Shown here in pieces: positions 22,435-33,843 of a stretch of DNA of 64,000 nt. Origin of the DNA: Pelecanus crispus (Eukaryota; Chordata; Aves; Pelecaniformes; Pelecanidae); contig NC_134653.1 of the NCBI RefSeq assembly GCF_030463565.1, positions 30,627,150-30,691,149 of the forward strand, in the 5' to 3' direction. A program made the translations under genes and the position numbers. The notes below the pieces were generated by a model. That model was given only the letters and a program-made list of their open reading frames with translations, was not told where the DNA came from and did not search any database. Position 1 is the stretch's first letter, and each line of letters opens with the position of its first letter.

Positions 22435-25400
22435 ATGCTGCGGCGAGCGGCGGCGGCGGGCCGGGGCCTGTGGGGGCCGCTGGGGCGGCGGCAGCGGAGC
22501 GGGGCGGGCAGGTGAGCGCGGGGATGGGGCCGGGGGCCGGGCGGGGTGGGGCTCGGCACTCTCTCTCACGGCCTGTGCCTCCGCAGCCCCGACGGCGGTC
22601 CCCCCGACCGCGGCCCCCGCAGCGACCGGGCGCCGAAGATCTACACGAGGACGGGAGACGCAGGTAGTGTCCGGGGGCGATGGGGGGGGGGGGGGGGGGG
22701 GACGACACCGAGGGAGCGCGGGGCGGAGCCCGGCCCGACCCCCGCGGCTCCGCTGGGCCGGGCCCGGCCTCTGAGCGCCTCCCGCGGGCCTGTTCCGAAG
22801 GCTTCTCCAGCACCTTCACCGGGGAGCGGAGGCCGAAGGGTGACCGCATCTTCGAAGCCCTGGGAGCCACGGACGAACTGAGCTCGGCCATCGGGTAACC
22901 CCCTGCCCCAGGACCCTCTCCGGCTGCCGGGCGGAGGGGCCGTGGAGGCCCAGCCGTGCCCTGCCAGGGTGGCCGTGCTCTCCGGGGAGCTCGCCGGCAG
23001 CCCGGGGAGTTCTGGCCTTGGGCTGGCCAACCCCAGGCCCTCCACATGCCCAAAGGCCTAGCCACAGCGGCCCAGCCCCTTCCTCCGGGGGTCTCCTGGG
23101 CATCCTCTTCTATTAAGAACCGCTCTCCCAGCCCCGCCGCCCAGCAGCAGGGAAGCAGATATGCTGGGGACCAAATTTCTCTGCAGGGTTGTGCTGACAA
23201 ACAGCCCGGGGTGTCCAAATTCTGTGTTTTTCCTATGGAAAAACATATATGCACAATCGTGGTAACTTCTTCATTTCCGGCTAACTCTGTTCTTTTTTTT
23301 TTTTTTAACCTAGGCTTGCTGGTGAATTTAGCAGTGAAAAGGGCCACACGTTTGTTGAACAACTTCACAAAGTGAGTATTAATGATAATCCTCACCCAGT
23401 GTAGTCACTTCATCTGTGCTATTGAAATGTATTCTTAAACTCCTTAATTTTAGACACAGTGCTCCCACTGACACACAGGAATTTAATAAATTTAGTATTA
23501 AAACAAATAAATACTTAAGACTCTGACCCTTGACACAAGTCTTGTTGTCACATTGCCTCAGATTTGGAATCGGGGCAAAGTAACCACGCAGGCACGATGG
23601 TGGGAGATGGGTCCCACAGTGGCAGTCTGTGAGTTTTGCTAATTAGCTTCACTGTGCACAAGAATGCAGAAGGAGCTAATCAGAGATTTTAAAAAGCTTT
23701 ACCAGACTGCCTCTCAAGTATCCCGGGCTGTGGAGAGATGCCCCTCTTGGAAGCAGACGTGACATGAAGCCAGCACCGCATGCAGCTGTTTGTCACTGCC
23801 TTTCTTCCAGAGGTTACTGGTTCGGTGTCCTACCAGCAAAGGGATTATGTGAGCATTCCCCAGTCTGCTTTCTGCAAAGTCAGCCAGGGTGGTTTAATGT
23901 GCCAGTGAAAACAAGTACATGCGCTAATCTGGCTTCTCATAAAGCAATTAGGGAGCACTTATCTGATCCCCCCTGCCAGCAGGCTGGGGGATGATGAACA
24001 ACAAGGGTAGGATCTTCTTTAATCAGCACAACCAGCTGTCGCCTCCCAGAGCTTCCTGCAGTTGTGCTGGAGCATCAAAGGCTGGTTAATGAAAGCGCTT
24101 CTTATTTTTGTCCTGATTGCCACATCTAGGTCCAGTGTATGCTGCAGGATGTGGGCTCCAACATCGCGACACCTCTGTCCTCAGCCAGGGAGGCTCACTT
24201 AAGTAAGCCCCACAGTACCTTTCCTGGGATAACAGCTCTTGAATCACAGCTGTCTTTCTAGACTGGTGCTGGGGCAGCTGTTCCGGTATGTGGGAGTTAG
24301 AGTGGCCCAAGGGCTGCTCTGCAGTGTTTGTCTGGTGCCGAATGAAGTCACACACGGTCCCACAAGCTGCTGCGTTTGTGTGACTCAAGCAATGTAAGCT
24401 GGCCTGGGGTGCTGCCCCAACAGAGACACCCAGCCACAGCTGCTGAATGGGGAGCCAGCCCTGCTCTAGCAGGAGGATTTTTTTGGGATGCTTTCTTAGG
24501 ACTTGCTGATCCAAGAAATGTTAAAGTAGAGCTCTATCTGTAGACTGAATCACTTCTGCATTTCTTTTAGTTGATTCTTCTTTTCCCTCTGTAGAACGAA
24601 CATCTTTTAGTGAGAAGCCAGTTCTGGAGCTGGAGCAGTGGATTGACAGTTACTCAGAGCAGCTTCCTCCGCTCAGAGCTTTCATCTTGCCAGTAGGTAC
24701 TGCTTATGCCTCTCGCTGACTGGAGAAGGCTGGCGCTGTTAGGGTAAATCTGCTCTACCGCTTGTCGTGGGAAAACAGGTTGTGAGGCCATTATTTGCAT
24801 GGACAAATACCAAAAGAAAATCAGAGAGAAGGACCCGGTTGAGTTAAATTTCCACATCCTACTTGCATTCAGGTATCTCTTCCCAGATGCCTAGCCATAA
24901 CGTAGGGTTCAGTTGCATGTGTGTGTGAGATGTGATAAGCTTTGCTGCAGTTACACAATAAGGCGGATGGCTATATCTGTTGGTAGCAGACACTGATGCG
25001 CTGTTTCATTGTTGTTCCAGTCAGGAGGTAAAAGCAGTGCTGCTCTCCATTTTTCCCGAGCTGTCTGCCGGAGAGCTGAAAGGTGGTGAGTGTTGGCTGT
25101 AGTGTAACAGAATAAAATTTATAAAAGGCGATCAGAATGCTACAATGCTAGCAAATTATTGCAGTCGGAGCAATCGACTGTAGCTGTGTTGCACTGGGCT
25201 AGAGCTTGAGTCAAGCTTGATGTGTTTGTATTAGTCAAATTCCAGGAGTGCAGTCGGCAAAAAGCAAGTCTCTCTTCCCTCCCCTGAACTGGGTCATCCG
25301 AGCTAAGAACTTGAGAAAGAACAGACAGGTTTATGTTGAGATGCATCTACGTGTTCAGCTCGTATCTGGTTTGCTAAATGTATTTTGTAGGCTAGCACAC

Positions 25401-26696
25401 ATGGAAGCTGGGGCACTGGTGGGTGTGAGATCCAGGCAAGCTTTAAGATGTTACTGTCCACACCTACCTTGTCCCACTTCTCTATTGGAGATTAAAGCTC
25501 CCCTTGTAAGGTCCGTAGGAGAAAACTCTTGTCTGCTCATTGTGTAAATCACTTCTGTGCAAAGTCTCTTGTGGTAGCCTGAACCTGCTCACCAGCAGTT
25601 CTAAGTAGCTGGGGGTTCTTTACTGAAGCCACTCATGTGCAGGAAGGTGTTTCTGCTGATGTGCTCTGCTGCGAGGATTGCTACTCTGACAAGATACACT
25701 GGAGCAGCATGATCTTCGAAAAACTAACATCAGTCAGCAGTTTCCTGTCAAAAGAAGGCTAGAATGAGGGCTGTACACCAGTCAGGAGGCAAGGAACAGC
25801 TCTGTTCCCTCGATAAAAGAAGGGTCCTTGTTTACCTGCAGAAAAGGATAATGATCCTTCAAGGGTATTAATCACCTGCAAACTGCTCCCATTGTTCAGT
25901 GATACCCCACTGATGAGCAGCCTTTAGAGGAGTGGAGCTGCAGTCCTCCAGAACAGTTACAAAATCAGTTGCATTATGTAGCCACCACAGATTCTTTTTG
26001 GGGAAGTGTTCACACCGTGCTGTGGGGAGTTAGAATGGGGACCCCAGGTGAGGTTGGGGTGTGAAGGCTGGTGTTCCAGCAGGTCGCAGTCATCTGTGCA
26101 TTCAGAGTTGGAGAGTTAAATACACTAAAAGTTTCCTTTTCTTGTTCTAGCGTGGTTCCTTTAGTACAAGCAGGGGAAGCAGATCCAAACGTGGCCAAAT
26201 ACTTAAACAGGTAAAAAAAAAAAAAAAAAACCCAAACCCTTACTCTGTACTACTAAGTGTGCCTGTTGTTCCCTTAGTCTTGGGATAGAACTGCGGGTTT
26301 TACTTCTCAAGAAGCTTCCCTTCTAGAATATGATCTTTGAAGTTTCAACAAGCAGCTTGTTAAAAAGCATTGTTGCAAGGCTGCAAAGTATGTTTACAGA
26401 CACAGCTGGGGTGCTGAGGGAGCAGTCACTTAACTTTCTTATTGAAGGCCATTTTGGAAATCGCTTCTCATGTGGTCTCTCTTTACCTTCCTTTAACCTG
26501 CAGTTCTTGTGCTGTAATCAAATGTGCTTTGCTGTGTAGTTGTGCATTGCTGGATACAAACACACCTGGTGTGAGAAGTGGTTTCACTGCTTTTCCCTTG
26601 GTTTCCAGACTGAGCGACTATCTCTTCGTTTTGGCACGGTACGCTGCAATGAAGGAAGAGAAGGAAGAGAAAATATATATAAAGCCTGAACCATAA
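22435..26696 (+). CDS. MMAB: Cob(I)alamin adenosyltransferase, complete, 9 exons
   Basis: MMAB transfers the adenosyl group of ATP to cob(I)alamin in mitochondria, making the cofactor of methylmalonyl-CoA mutase. Exons: 22435-22511, 22587-22663, 22801-22894, 23314-23371, 24130-24202, 24595-24692, 25021-25085, 26151-26210, 26609-26696 (TAA). They total 690 bases, or 229 residues; human MMAB has 250. The N terminus ([20 protein letters not shown]) is Arg/Ala-rich and acid-free, as in mitochondrial targeting peptides. The N-terminal ATP-binding region [20 protein letters not shown] follows from about residue 43. [28 protein letters not shown] (from residue 160) and [16 protein letters not shown] near the C terminus match the family. 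The exon 7 donor is ambiguous by one codon (see findings); I chose GTGAGT, which gives Cys181 where human has Arg. Confidence 0.97.
22682..22701 (+). repeat. G20 homopolymer in MMAB intron 2
   Basis: Twenty consecutive G residues start 18 bases downstream of the exon 2 donor, inside an intron of only 137 bases. G runs near donors often act as intronic splicing enhancers, and such a run could form a quadruplex. It is also a likely place for length error in sequencing. Confidence 0.85.
26213..26231 (+). repeat. Poly-A tract just after MMAB exon 8 donor
   Basis: A long A run begins immediately after the GT of the exon 8 donor (GTAAAA...), inside MMAB intron 8. Confidence 0.7.
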
Positions 26697-27180
26697 CTGG
26701 GAGCTGGAATGTTCGTTTCCTAGATCGTGGGAAGCTAAATCCAGCAGACTGCTTTCCCCCTTCAAGGAAGGGAAAGAGAACAAGGCTGGATTGGAAACGG
26801 GAGCTGCCAAGAACTTCCAGCTTAAATAACTAGGACCTTGTTCATAAATACTGTGAGGAACACAGCTGTTCTGTTCACTGGGCCTTGTCCAAATATCCGT
26901 TGTATAACACTGTGGTGATGGCATCAGAGTTACTGTTTGCCCTGGGTTGGAGCTGAGGCAGGAGACTTCAGAGAACTACAGCTGATTTCTAGAGATGTCT
27001 TAATTTCCCTGGGCAGTGGCAGGTGCTGTGGAAAGGCTTTGACAGGACTCTGAGGAATGAAGAAGAGAAAACAATCAGCTTCTCTTTGGAAGTCATAATG
27101 CTCATACAGAACAGCAACTGTGTAGAGATTCAGGAACTCTGTCCACAAGCTTTGAAATAATAAATGTGATTTACTTGTAC
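26697..27180 (+). other. MMAB 3' UTR
   Basis: This stretch runs from the TAA stop to just past the AATAAA at 27159-27164. The end point is inferred from the poly(A) signal. Confidence 0.65.
27159..27164 (+). terminator. Probable MMAB poly(A) signal
   Basis: AATAAA lies 463 bases after the MMAB stop, in the context GAAATAATAAATGTG. It is the first such signal after the stop. Confidence 0.65.
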
Positions 27181-27450
27181 CAAAGGGCCCTTAACTGTCA
27201 TACCTTAATACTGAACCCAGCGTGCTTTTCTTTTTTAAGTTGCTTTCAATCCATCAGCCCTGTCTGAAGCTGAGCTGTGTAGATTTACAGGAATGCACGA
27301 AGAATTTTTTGGCTCTGGCTGCCTCTCTATGCCTGTGAAGAATGTCTCCATGCTGACAATGCAGTGCATCCTCTGCCAGGACCGGGGCTCAGGCAGGATA
27401 GAGGGATTAAAAGAGGAAGGGCCAAAGCCTACAGGTCACATGCAGGCAAG

Positions 27451-27466
27451 ATGATTCTATGATTCT
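27451..27466 (+). repeat. CR1-like 3' terminal repeat motif
   Basis: ATGATTCTATGATTCTA is the type of short tandem repeat found at the 3' end of avian CR1 LINEs. The sequence just upstream is not convincingly CR1, so this is either a very short truncated copy or chance. Confidence 0.25.
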
Positions 27467-28999
27467 AAGCTCTGTTTAGGTAGCTGGGGTTAACTGCACG
27501 TGGAGCTGCCCTTCCGAGCACACAGAGCCCTCTCAGTTTGGTCACAGCATCCCCCTCTGGCTGCAGGTACCAGCTGAAGGAGTAGAGCCCTTGTTTAGTT
27601 TTAGTGTCTGTCTACTGGGGACCACTCAAGTCACTAAGTTTGCAGATAAAGGGGTTGTGATGAGTAGCGGGGGCCTGGTGCCTTCTCAGCTGACAGAGTT
27701 GGAAGAGAGAGGCTAACACCTAAAGGGGTTCAGGTCTCGCACACCTTCACGTCTGCGTTGACCGCAGGGGCGTCACTGTCAGGGAGCCCTCAGCAGAGTA
27801 GATTAGAGCATGCCCTAGAGCTTGGAGGATCTGGTTGCAAAGATCACGATAGCAGAATATAGTATTTCAACAGAGAAGACTCCTTTTCCAGCTTCCTGAT
27901 GGACTGAAAACTGCCAAAAAACATTAGGTAAGCAGATGCGTTGCAGCCAGCTGAATGAGTTAACACCTTGCTACCCACGCTGCATAGAGAATACAGACAA
28001 TTACAGTTTTACAGTTAAGTCCAAGCCACTTCCAGCTTGGAAATATAATTGGGTAGAAGACACATCAGACGTGGTGGTTTAAGTCTTCCCCTCCTTGTAT
28101 GGAGGAGCATCACGGAAAACCGTGGGCGGTGAGGTGATTACACGTCAAGGGTGCTTGTCCTGCACTAAGGGTACCACTTCTAGTGGTGGGAGCTTTTCAG
28201 TCAGTCATGCAGCTTCCTCTGTTCAATTATTTAAGTAGAAACAACCTTAAGCTTGCTTCCCGAAAGAGTCTCTGGCTTTTGTGTTAACTTTTTAATCAGA
28301 GTGGGGTCAGAGTGAAGAATGCCCAGCACTAATAGATACCACTGTCTCATTATTCACCCTTTTTTTTTTTTTTAAACAGATATTTCATGGCTATTGTTAA
28401 TGCACATTTTTCACAGAGTAATTTTCCGAGCCTTAGCCTGTAACACATCCCAATGACAAATGCTCTTGATTTGGACTGTACCGTCAGCTGCAATGTCACA
28501 TCAGACATTTTCTCAATGCCTGCTCCAGACAGGCCATCCAGTTTTATGATAGCTCTGTCTCAGTGATCACTATTGAACCTCAAGAATCTAGAGGCTTTTC
28601 AAGTTTAATTGAATAAAATTCTTTGCAATATAAATTCTTCATGAATGCTATATAAATCAGCTCTGGGATGGATTTATAGTATTTTCTTTTTTTCCAGCTG
28701 GGGAGAAGAAATCTCACTACTGTTTTGGGACCAAAGCTGGTATTGTTTTGATTACAAGGAGAAATAAATTTAGCTACTACACTTTAACATGATGTAGAGA
28801 TTAAATTTATTAGGGTGCACTCAGCTTCCAGCTCCCCCCACTCTCCCTTTCTACCCAAAGACATCCGTGCAATTGTTTCTGTGGGGCTGAAGCAGAGGGA
28901 GGCTGGTGTCTGGGGTGATCCTGTTGTTTCAGTTAAGCAGGCACAGTGGGCCAGGCCTTGAATTTAGGAGTGAGCAGCGATGGGGCTGAGCGTGGTCCC

Positions 29000-29400
29000 A
29001 GCCCCGTGGGCTGCTGCAGCTCAGCAGAGCTCAGCTCAGCTCCCCGGGGGCCACGCTTGGCCCTTTGAGAGTTCGCAGCGCGCAGTGTTTGTCCCCTGCC
29101 TCACCACCTCGTCGTACAGCGCTCGGCTGTATAAAAGGGGCCTTTCTGCCCTGAATGCTGTCCCCAAGGTACGCAGGGGAGCTGCTGGCCCTTGAGCTGC
29201 AGCAAGGCTTGGGGCCTGAGGCCCCAGCGCACCCGCCGCACTGGGCTGGGAGCAGAGGCCAGCGGCGGGCTTCAGCGAAGGAGTTCTAGCACGGCCGAGC
29301 TGGTGACCGCTGACGATCGCGGAGCAGCGTGCGGTAATGCACAAGAGCCTGGCGAGACAGCGGGCAGCAGAGTGGGTAGGAGTGAAATGTCACTAAAATG
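29000..29400 (+). promoter_or_regulatory. Orphan CpG-dense patch with TATA box
   Basis: A CpG-dense stretch lies between two convergent gene ends. TATAAAAG stands at 29130-29137, followed by GGGCC as in strong TATA promoters. Transcription would start near 29160, rightwards. No conserved protein follows, so the product, if any, is unknown and may be non-coding. Confidence 0.3.
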
Positions 29401-30127
29401 AAATACAGGCTTTAAAGCAAATAAAGCTCCGGCGCTTTGGGTTAGCATTTGTTTTTCCAAGTCCTTTGTCCCCACCCAGCAAATCCAGCCGTACAGCATA
29501 GGGATTCCAGTGCCTGCACCTCATTAATATAATGGGAGGAAGGCAGATGCTTTGTCCGTACTGACCGTATGCAGAGCCCAGATACATTCCTGCCTAGCAG
29601 GGTTCCTTATTTATGATTACGTTAGAGCTGCCAGCACAGACATATGTTGCTAAGGGTCGTTTATTCTTGTTTGTAAAATGTATGGCTGCTCCTAGCTTAC
29701 GCACTGTCAAAACTGGAAGAACTGGCCCCAAAATCTCTTGCTGCATGATTGGATCAGACGCCTGTACATCTGTTAACGCTGTAGGAGCTGTAAAATGAAA
29801 TAAGTTTCACTATAACTCAAGCACCTCTATTACCGCCACAATGTGTAAGCAGCAGAGCCGGCTGCTGCTCTTGCAGAAATGACACAAACATACATTTTGC
29901 CAAGTCATATGTAAATTTATACAAGGCAGCGTTTCCTCTGCTAATACACAAAAGGAAAAACTAAAACTAGCACGTGTGTGCCCCCACGACAACAGGATGC
30001 GCTGGCCCCCCCCCGCAGCCCGGGGCTTGCCATGGTGCTGCAGCTGAAGGGCAAGTCTTGGGGTGCACAGCCCCGGCAATGGGGAGCCAGCAGCAGTCCT
30101 GCACTCCTCCTCTCAAGCTGGAGGACC

Positions 30128-30171
30128 AGAAGGGGCCACATCTGCCATCAGAAGGGACCACATCTGCCATC
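30128..30171. repeat. 22-base tandem duplication
   Basis: Two adjacent 22-base units (AGAAGGGRCCACATCTGCCATC) differ at one position (30135 versus 30157). This is a recent-looking local duplication in non-coding DNA. Confidence 0.85.
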
Positions 30172-30999
30172 AGATCTAGTCCTCTGCAGTAACAGGCCCC
30201 TGAAATACCCATTTTGCCTGGAAGGGTCAAAGACAAACCCTCCCCACCCAAACAGCTTGTGCTACAGCAAGGTAGGACCTGGCTAGAAAAGGGCAGGCGT
30301 GCAATTAGGGTGCTCCAGGGTAAGAGCCATGGTCCCTGCATCAGACAGAAGCAGATGCAGCCCATTTGTGTTGAGGAAAGGGCTGGCTTGGTCCCTCAGC
30401 TCTAACTCTGCTGCACCCTGGCAGAAAGTGCCCACCTCTGTGCCCCGTCCCCGCTACAGCTGCTCCGCAGGGCGTGCACGGATGGGCAGAGTGCCATAGC
30501 TAGCGCTGCAACCACCCCAGGGCGAAGGTGAAGCTGCAGAAGGTCGATATCAAAGAACTTGACCTTAGAAACAGCCACAAAAGTGCACTTCTGAACAGCC
30601 AGTGTTAAGTACCGCTCACCCAGGAGGCGGCAGTGCCAAGCCAGTGTCACGTTGGTCTGACCGCTCCATCACCCACGCAGGTCACTCACATGCTGCAGGA
30701 GCTGCTGCTGCACGTCTCAGTAAACATGAGCAAACACAAAAATAAGCTGCAGTAATACTTTATCTCATTCTGCTCAGGGATGTGGAGACCAGAGCTCAAC
30801 GTACCCTCCTCCCTCTCCATCCAAACCTGCAACCAGCCCTGGCACGGAGTGTGGGCCAAGAGGTTGTGCAAAACAGCGGTATCAAATGGAGAGAATCCCG
30901 GTCTGTGGTGTGAGTCAGGGGCTTGGGACAGTCCGTAGGAGCGTAAGAGGAGCAGCGAGAAAAGCTGTCTGCTCCCAAAACACGCCTGTGCCCACACTG

Positions 31000-31560
31000 C
31001 AGCAGTGGTGGTGTGCCCCCGGCCGGGGCCTGCCCGCACGGCAGCCGCCGTGGTTGGGACACCCCAGCACGGCTCCCTGCCGGCACCGCTGAGGGGGCAC
31101 CAGCCTCCAGCGATCCCTCCCAGCTCCGCACCCGGCAGCGCCCAGCGTGCGTGTGGTCCAAGTGCCTTGGCCACGGTCAGCCTTCACCTGCCGTCAGCCC
31201 CGAGGCGCAGCGCTGTGGGCAGAGCCAGCCCCGGCAAGACGGCGCAGCGCTGGCCCGCCGCACGATGATGGTGAAGCAGGCATTTCGCAGGCCTGGCTGT
31301 TTGCTGCCAGCTTTCTGCCTTGGCAGCATCTGCTGTGGGGTTTCTTTTTGCTGTTTCTGACGGCGCCATATGCCTCCGTGTCAAAACAATGGCGCTTGCA
31401 CACTGACTGGGAGCCCTCTCCCTCGCTCCCACCGAGCTGCCTCTCCCCAGCGAAGCCCGAGCGCCCACGGGGCTGGCCCCGAGCACCGTGCTCGGGGGGC
31501 GAGCGTGCACGGTTGGCACGGCAAGATTGGGCAGGGAGGGAGGGCTGCAGCGCGGATCTG
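31000..31560. other. Second orphan CpG-dense patch
   Basis: This GC- and CpG-rich stretch contains GGCGCCATATG at about 31362 and CAAAACAATGGCGC at about 31382, which contain the YY1-type core in opposite orientations. No exon or protein is recognised. It could be an unannotated regulatory element. Confidence 0.3.
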
Positions 31561-32579
31561 TAGCTGGGGGAGACGGGCAGCAAAGGGCTATGCTGCCACG
31601 CACCAAACCTGAACTCGGGGTGAGGGGGGAGGCTGGAGCAGGAGCAGCAGGCACAGCTCCTCTATTCCTACAAGGATGCTCCCAGAGCCAGGCAAGCAGA
31701 GAAACACGATGCCTGTGTTACTATATTAACAACAAACCCCATGTTGGGTCCAGTACCTGGTCCTTAGTGCAGCTTCTAAAATACAAAGCGCAGCCTTGCC
31801 CCACAAACCCACCTCTCGCTATGCCTCTTCTCCCTCCCCAGACCAAGAAGTGTCAGATTCCTTGGTGCAAAGATCCAGAGTTGGCCCCTCTGGCCGTCCA
31901 AACCCAGTCCTGGCTTTTGCAGCAGAGCCTCTGAAGGCAGACAGCTTTGCCACCAACCTCCAGCTTCTGCCTGCAGCAGAGCTCCTGGAAAAGAGCACTC
32001 CCTCGATGGGGGATCACACTGAGCGCACGGGGACACGCGCTGCCCCGCTCTCCCGTGCTGGGGGATCTTGCTTGGCTTTCCCGTCCAGTTTCCCCTCCAG
32101 CAGCGGCCCCAGCCACCGTTCCCAGCTGACCAGAGCCGTGCACAGAGCACTGCTAGCCCCAGCCCCTGCCCTGGCCAGGCTCACCACTGGAGCACCTGTG
32201 CTCTCATGAAAGGTACCAACGACTGAAGGCACAGCACCCTGCAGGACCCAGCAGCACTTCTCCAAGCATATTTCAAGACACAAGAACAAATCCTGATCCA
32301 AACCGCCCTGCCAGATCCCTTCGGGCTCAGAGGCACCCATATCACCGTCAGTAGTGCCCCATGGAGTTCGTTTCTCAGGGACACCGGGGCACATGGACCA
32401 GGAACCAGCCTGACAAAAGGGATTTCCAAGGGACCAGCAGCCCCCATCCCCTGCCCCGCAGCCAGGCAGAGGTACCAGTACCCCAAAGCTCTGCTCTCCC
32501 TTCTGCCGTGTGCTCTGAGCAGGAGCGTTACACCCAGGGAAAGGAAGAGGCGACATCCAATCGTCTTGCTCATACCAGG

Positions 32580-32585
32580 TTTATT
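32580..32585 (-). terminator. Candidate distal UBE3B poly(A) signal
   Basis: AATAAA on the minus strand, 2.7 kb after the stop. Beyond it composition turns GC-rich, which favours it as the distal end. Confidence 0.35.
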
Positions 32586-33837
32586 TTTCTCTTCCCTGCA
32601 TTTCTGATACAAGGGATGTAACCAAGGTCTCCACAGCAGCAAGTCTTCTATAGAAAAAATAGTCATTAATCTCCCATGGCAAAACCATCCCTGCCCTACA
32701 AAGAACACCCGCGCAGAATACAGCAGTACAGGCAGGGACCGATACACGTTGGCAGCCTTCTGCTCAGGTAAAAATGTATTAAAGCCTCCCAGTCATACAG
32801 AAATCAGCTACTCAAGAGAAATATTATTGTTGCACACACAGCCACCAGGGCGTTTACTAGACAATCATGTTTTATACACTAGCTACAAAATTGGATGTAG
32901 TGTCTCGTAGTGCAGTATTTCCAGGTTTGGAGGGACCTAGCTAAGTCTGCATTAAGATCTTTTCTAGGAATTGTACTCCTGAGGAATGAAGGAAAAAAGG
33001 GGAGCAAAGATTTTATTTCACTGTGTCAACAGCTCACTTCACTGAACAATCATTGTGCTCTATTTAGACACTGCATTTCCCTTGAAGAAAAAAAGAAATC
33101 TTGTATGATATTTTAAACTATGATTGGTACAAGTCGGTGCCTAAAACTCTCAACTACACAGTCAACAATAACTTGTTAATGCTGAAATGCTCTATGTTAA
33201 AAAAAAAAAAATTTGAATGTGCTATCATCTTTAATTTCTCTGGACTCACTTAGTCTAGTATCTTGAATCCTCTGAATGCAGACATTCCTGTCCTCACTAA
33301 CACTTCCGATCACTCCTGTTTAATTATTACTGAGTTGACATAGAAAAAGGATCCCGATGTTGCTTTCCAGATGCATTTCCAGGCATTGGTTCAAAAAAAA
33401 AAAAAGGGTTACTTCTCTGAAAATCAGCTGAAGCAAGACAGAAGAGAAAGATGAAGCAAAGGCTACCTCTATACTCTTGGTTGAACGGTGCCAACTATTT
33501 TCTAGTCTGTTTGAAATGTGCAACGTATCGTGGTCAAGAGGGTCTTCCAAAGAGCCCAGGGAGCATTCTCCGTGCAGAGACCTGTGCCACGCTGAGCACG
33601 CCTGGGGATGCGAATCCCTGTGAGATGGACCAAGGCATTCCAGAAGATGAGGTAGGGTACGGCAGCCTCACACAGGAGCGGCTGCTGCGAGCTGACCCGC
33701 GCAGCAAGGCTCCGAGCCGATGTGCCCATACAGTGCAGAGGGGCCAGAGCGCAGAGTGGGGGTTGCCAGTGCCACGGGAAGGTAAGGTGGGGAAAGGAAG
33801 TCCAGGGCAGATACTAGCAGCCTCTGTGGGAGCTTGT

Positions 33838-33843
33838 TTTATT
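33838..33843 (-). terminator. Candidate proximal UBE3B poly(A) signal
   Basis: AATAAA on the minus strand, 1.5 kb after the stop. It may give a shorter UTR isoform. Confidence 0.3.

Larger units (their letters stand above)
22000..22920. other. CpG island over the MVK/MMAB divergent start
   Basis: This GC-rich, CpG-dense stretch covers MVK exon 1, the shared promoter and MMAB exons 1-3. It contrasts with the CpG-poorer MVK and MMAB introns on either side. Confidence 0.75.
27180..32580. other. Intergenic interval between converging MMAB and UBE3B
   Basis: No conserved protein is recognised on either strand. The left part (27180-28850) is mixed, with a possible CR1 tail near 27451-27466. CpG-dense patches lie at about 29000-29400 and 31000-31560. 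A 22-base tandem duplication lies at 30128-30171. The right border depends on where the UBE3B 3' UTR ends. Confidence 0.6.

Noticed and set aside
22403-23395. 330-residue minus-strand open frame over the start of MMAB
   Set aside because: It is antisense to MMAB exons 1-4 and ignores their splice sites. The composition is low-complexity and GC-driven.
27290-27466. CR1 retrotransposon ending at the ATGATTCTATGATTCTA motif
   Set aside because: Only the terminal repeat is CR1-like. The preceding bases did not match a CR1 3' region that I recognise, so it is kept only as a low-confidence repeat.
29161-29175. Splice donor AAG|GTACGC just downstream of the orphan TATA box
   Set aside because: It would make a first exon of only a few bases after the expected start, which is implausible.
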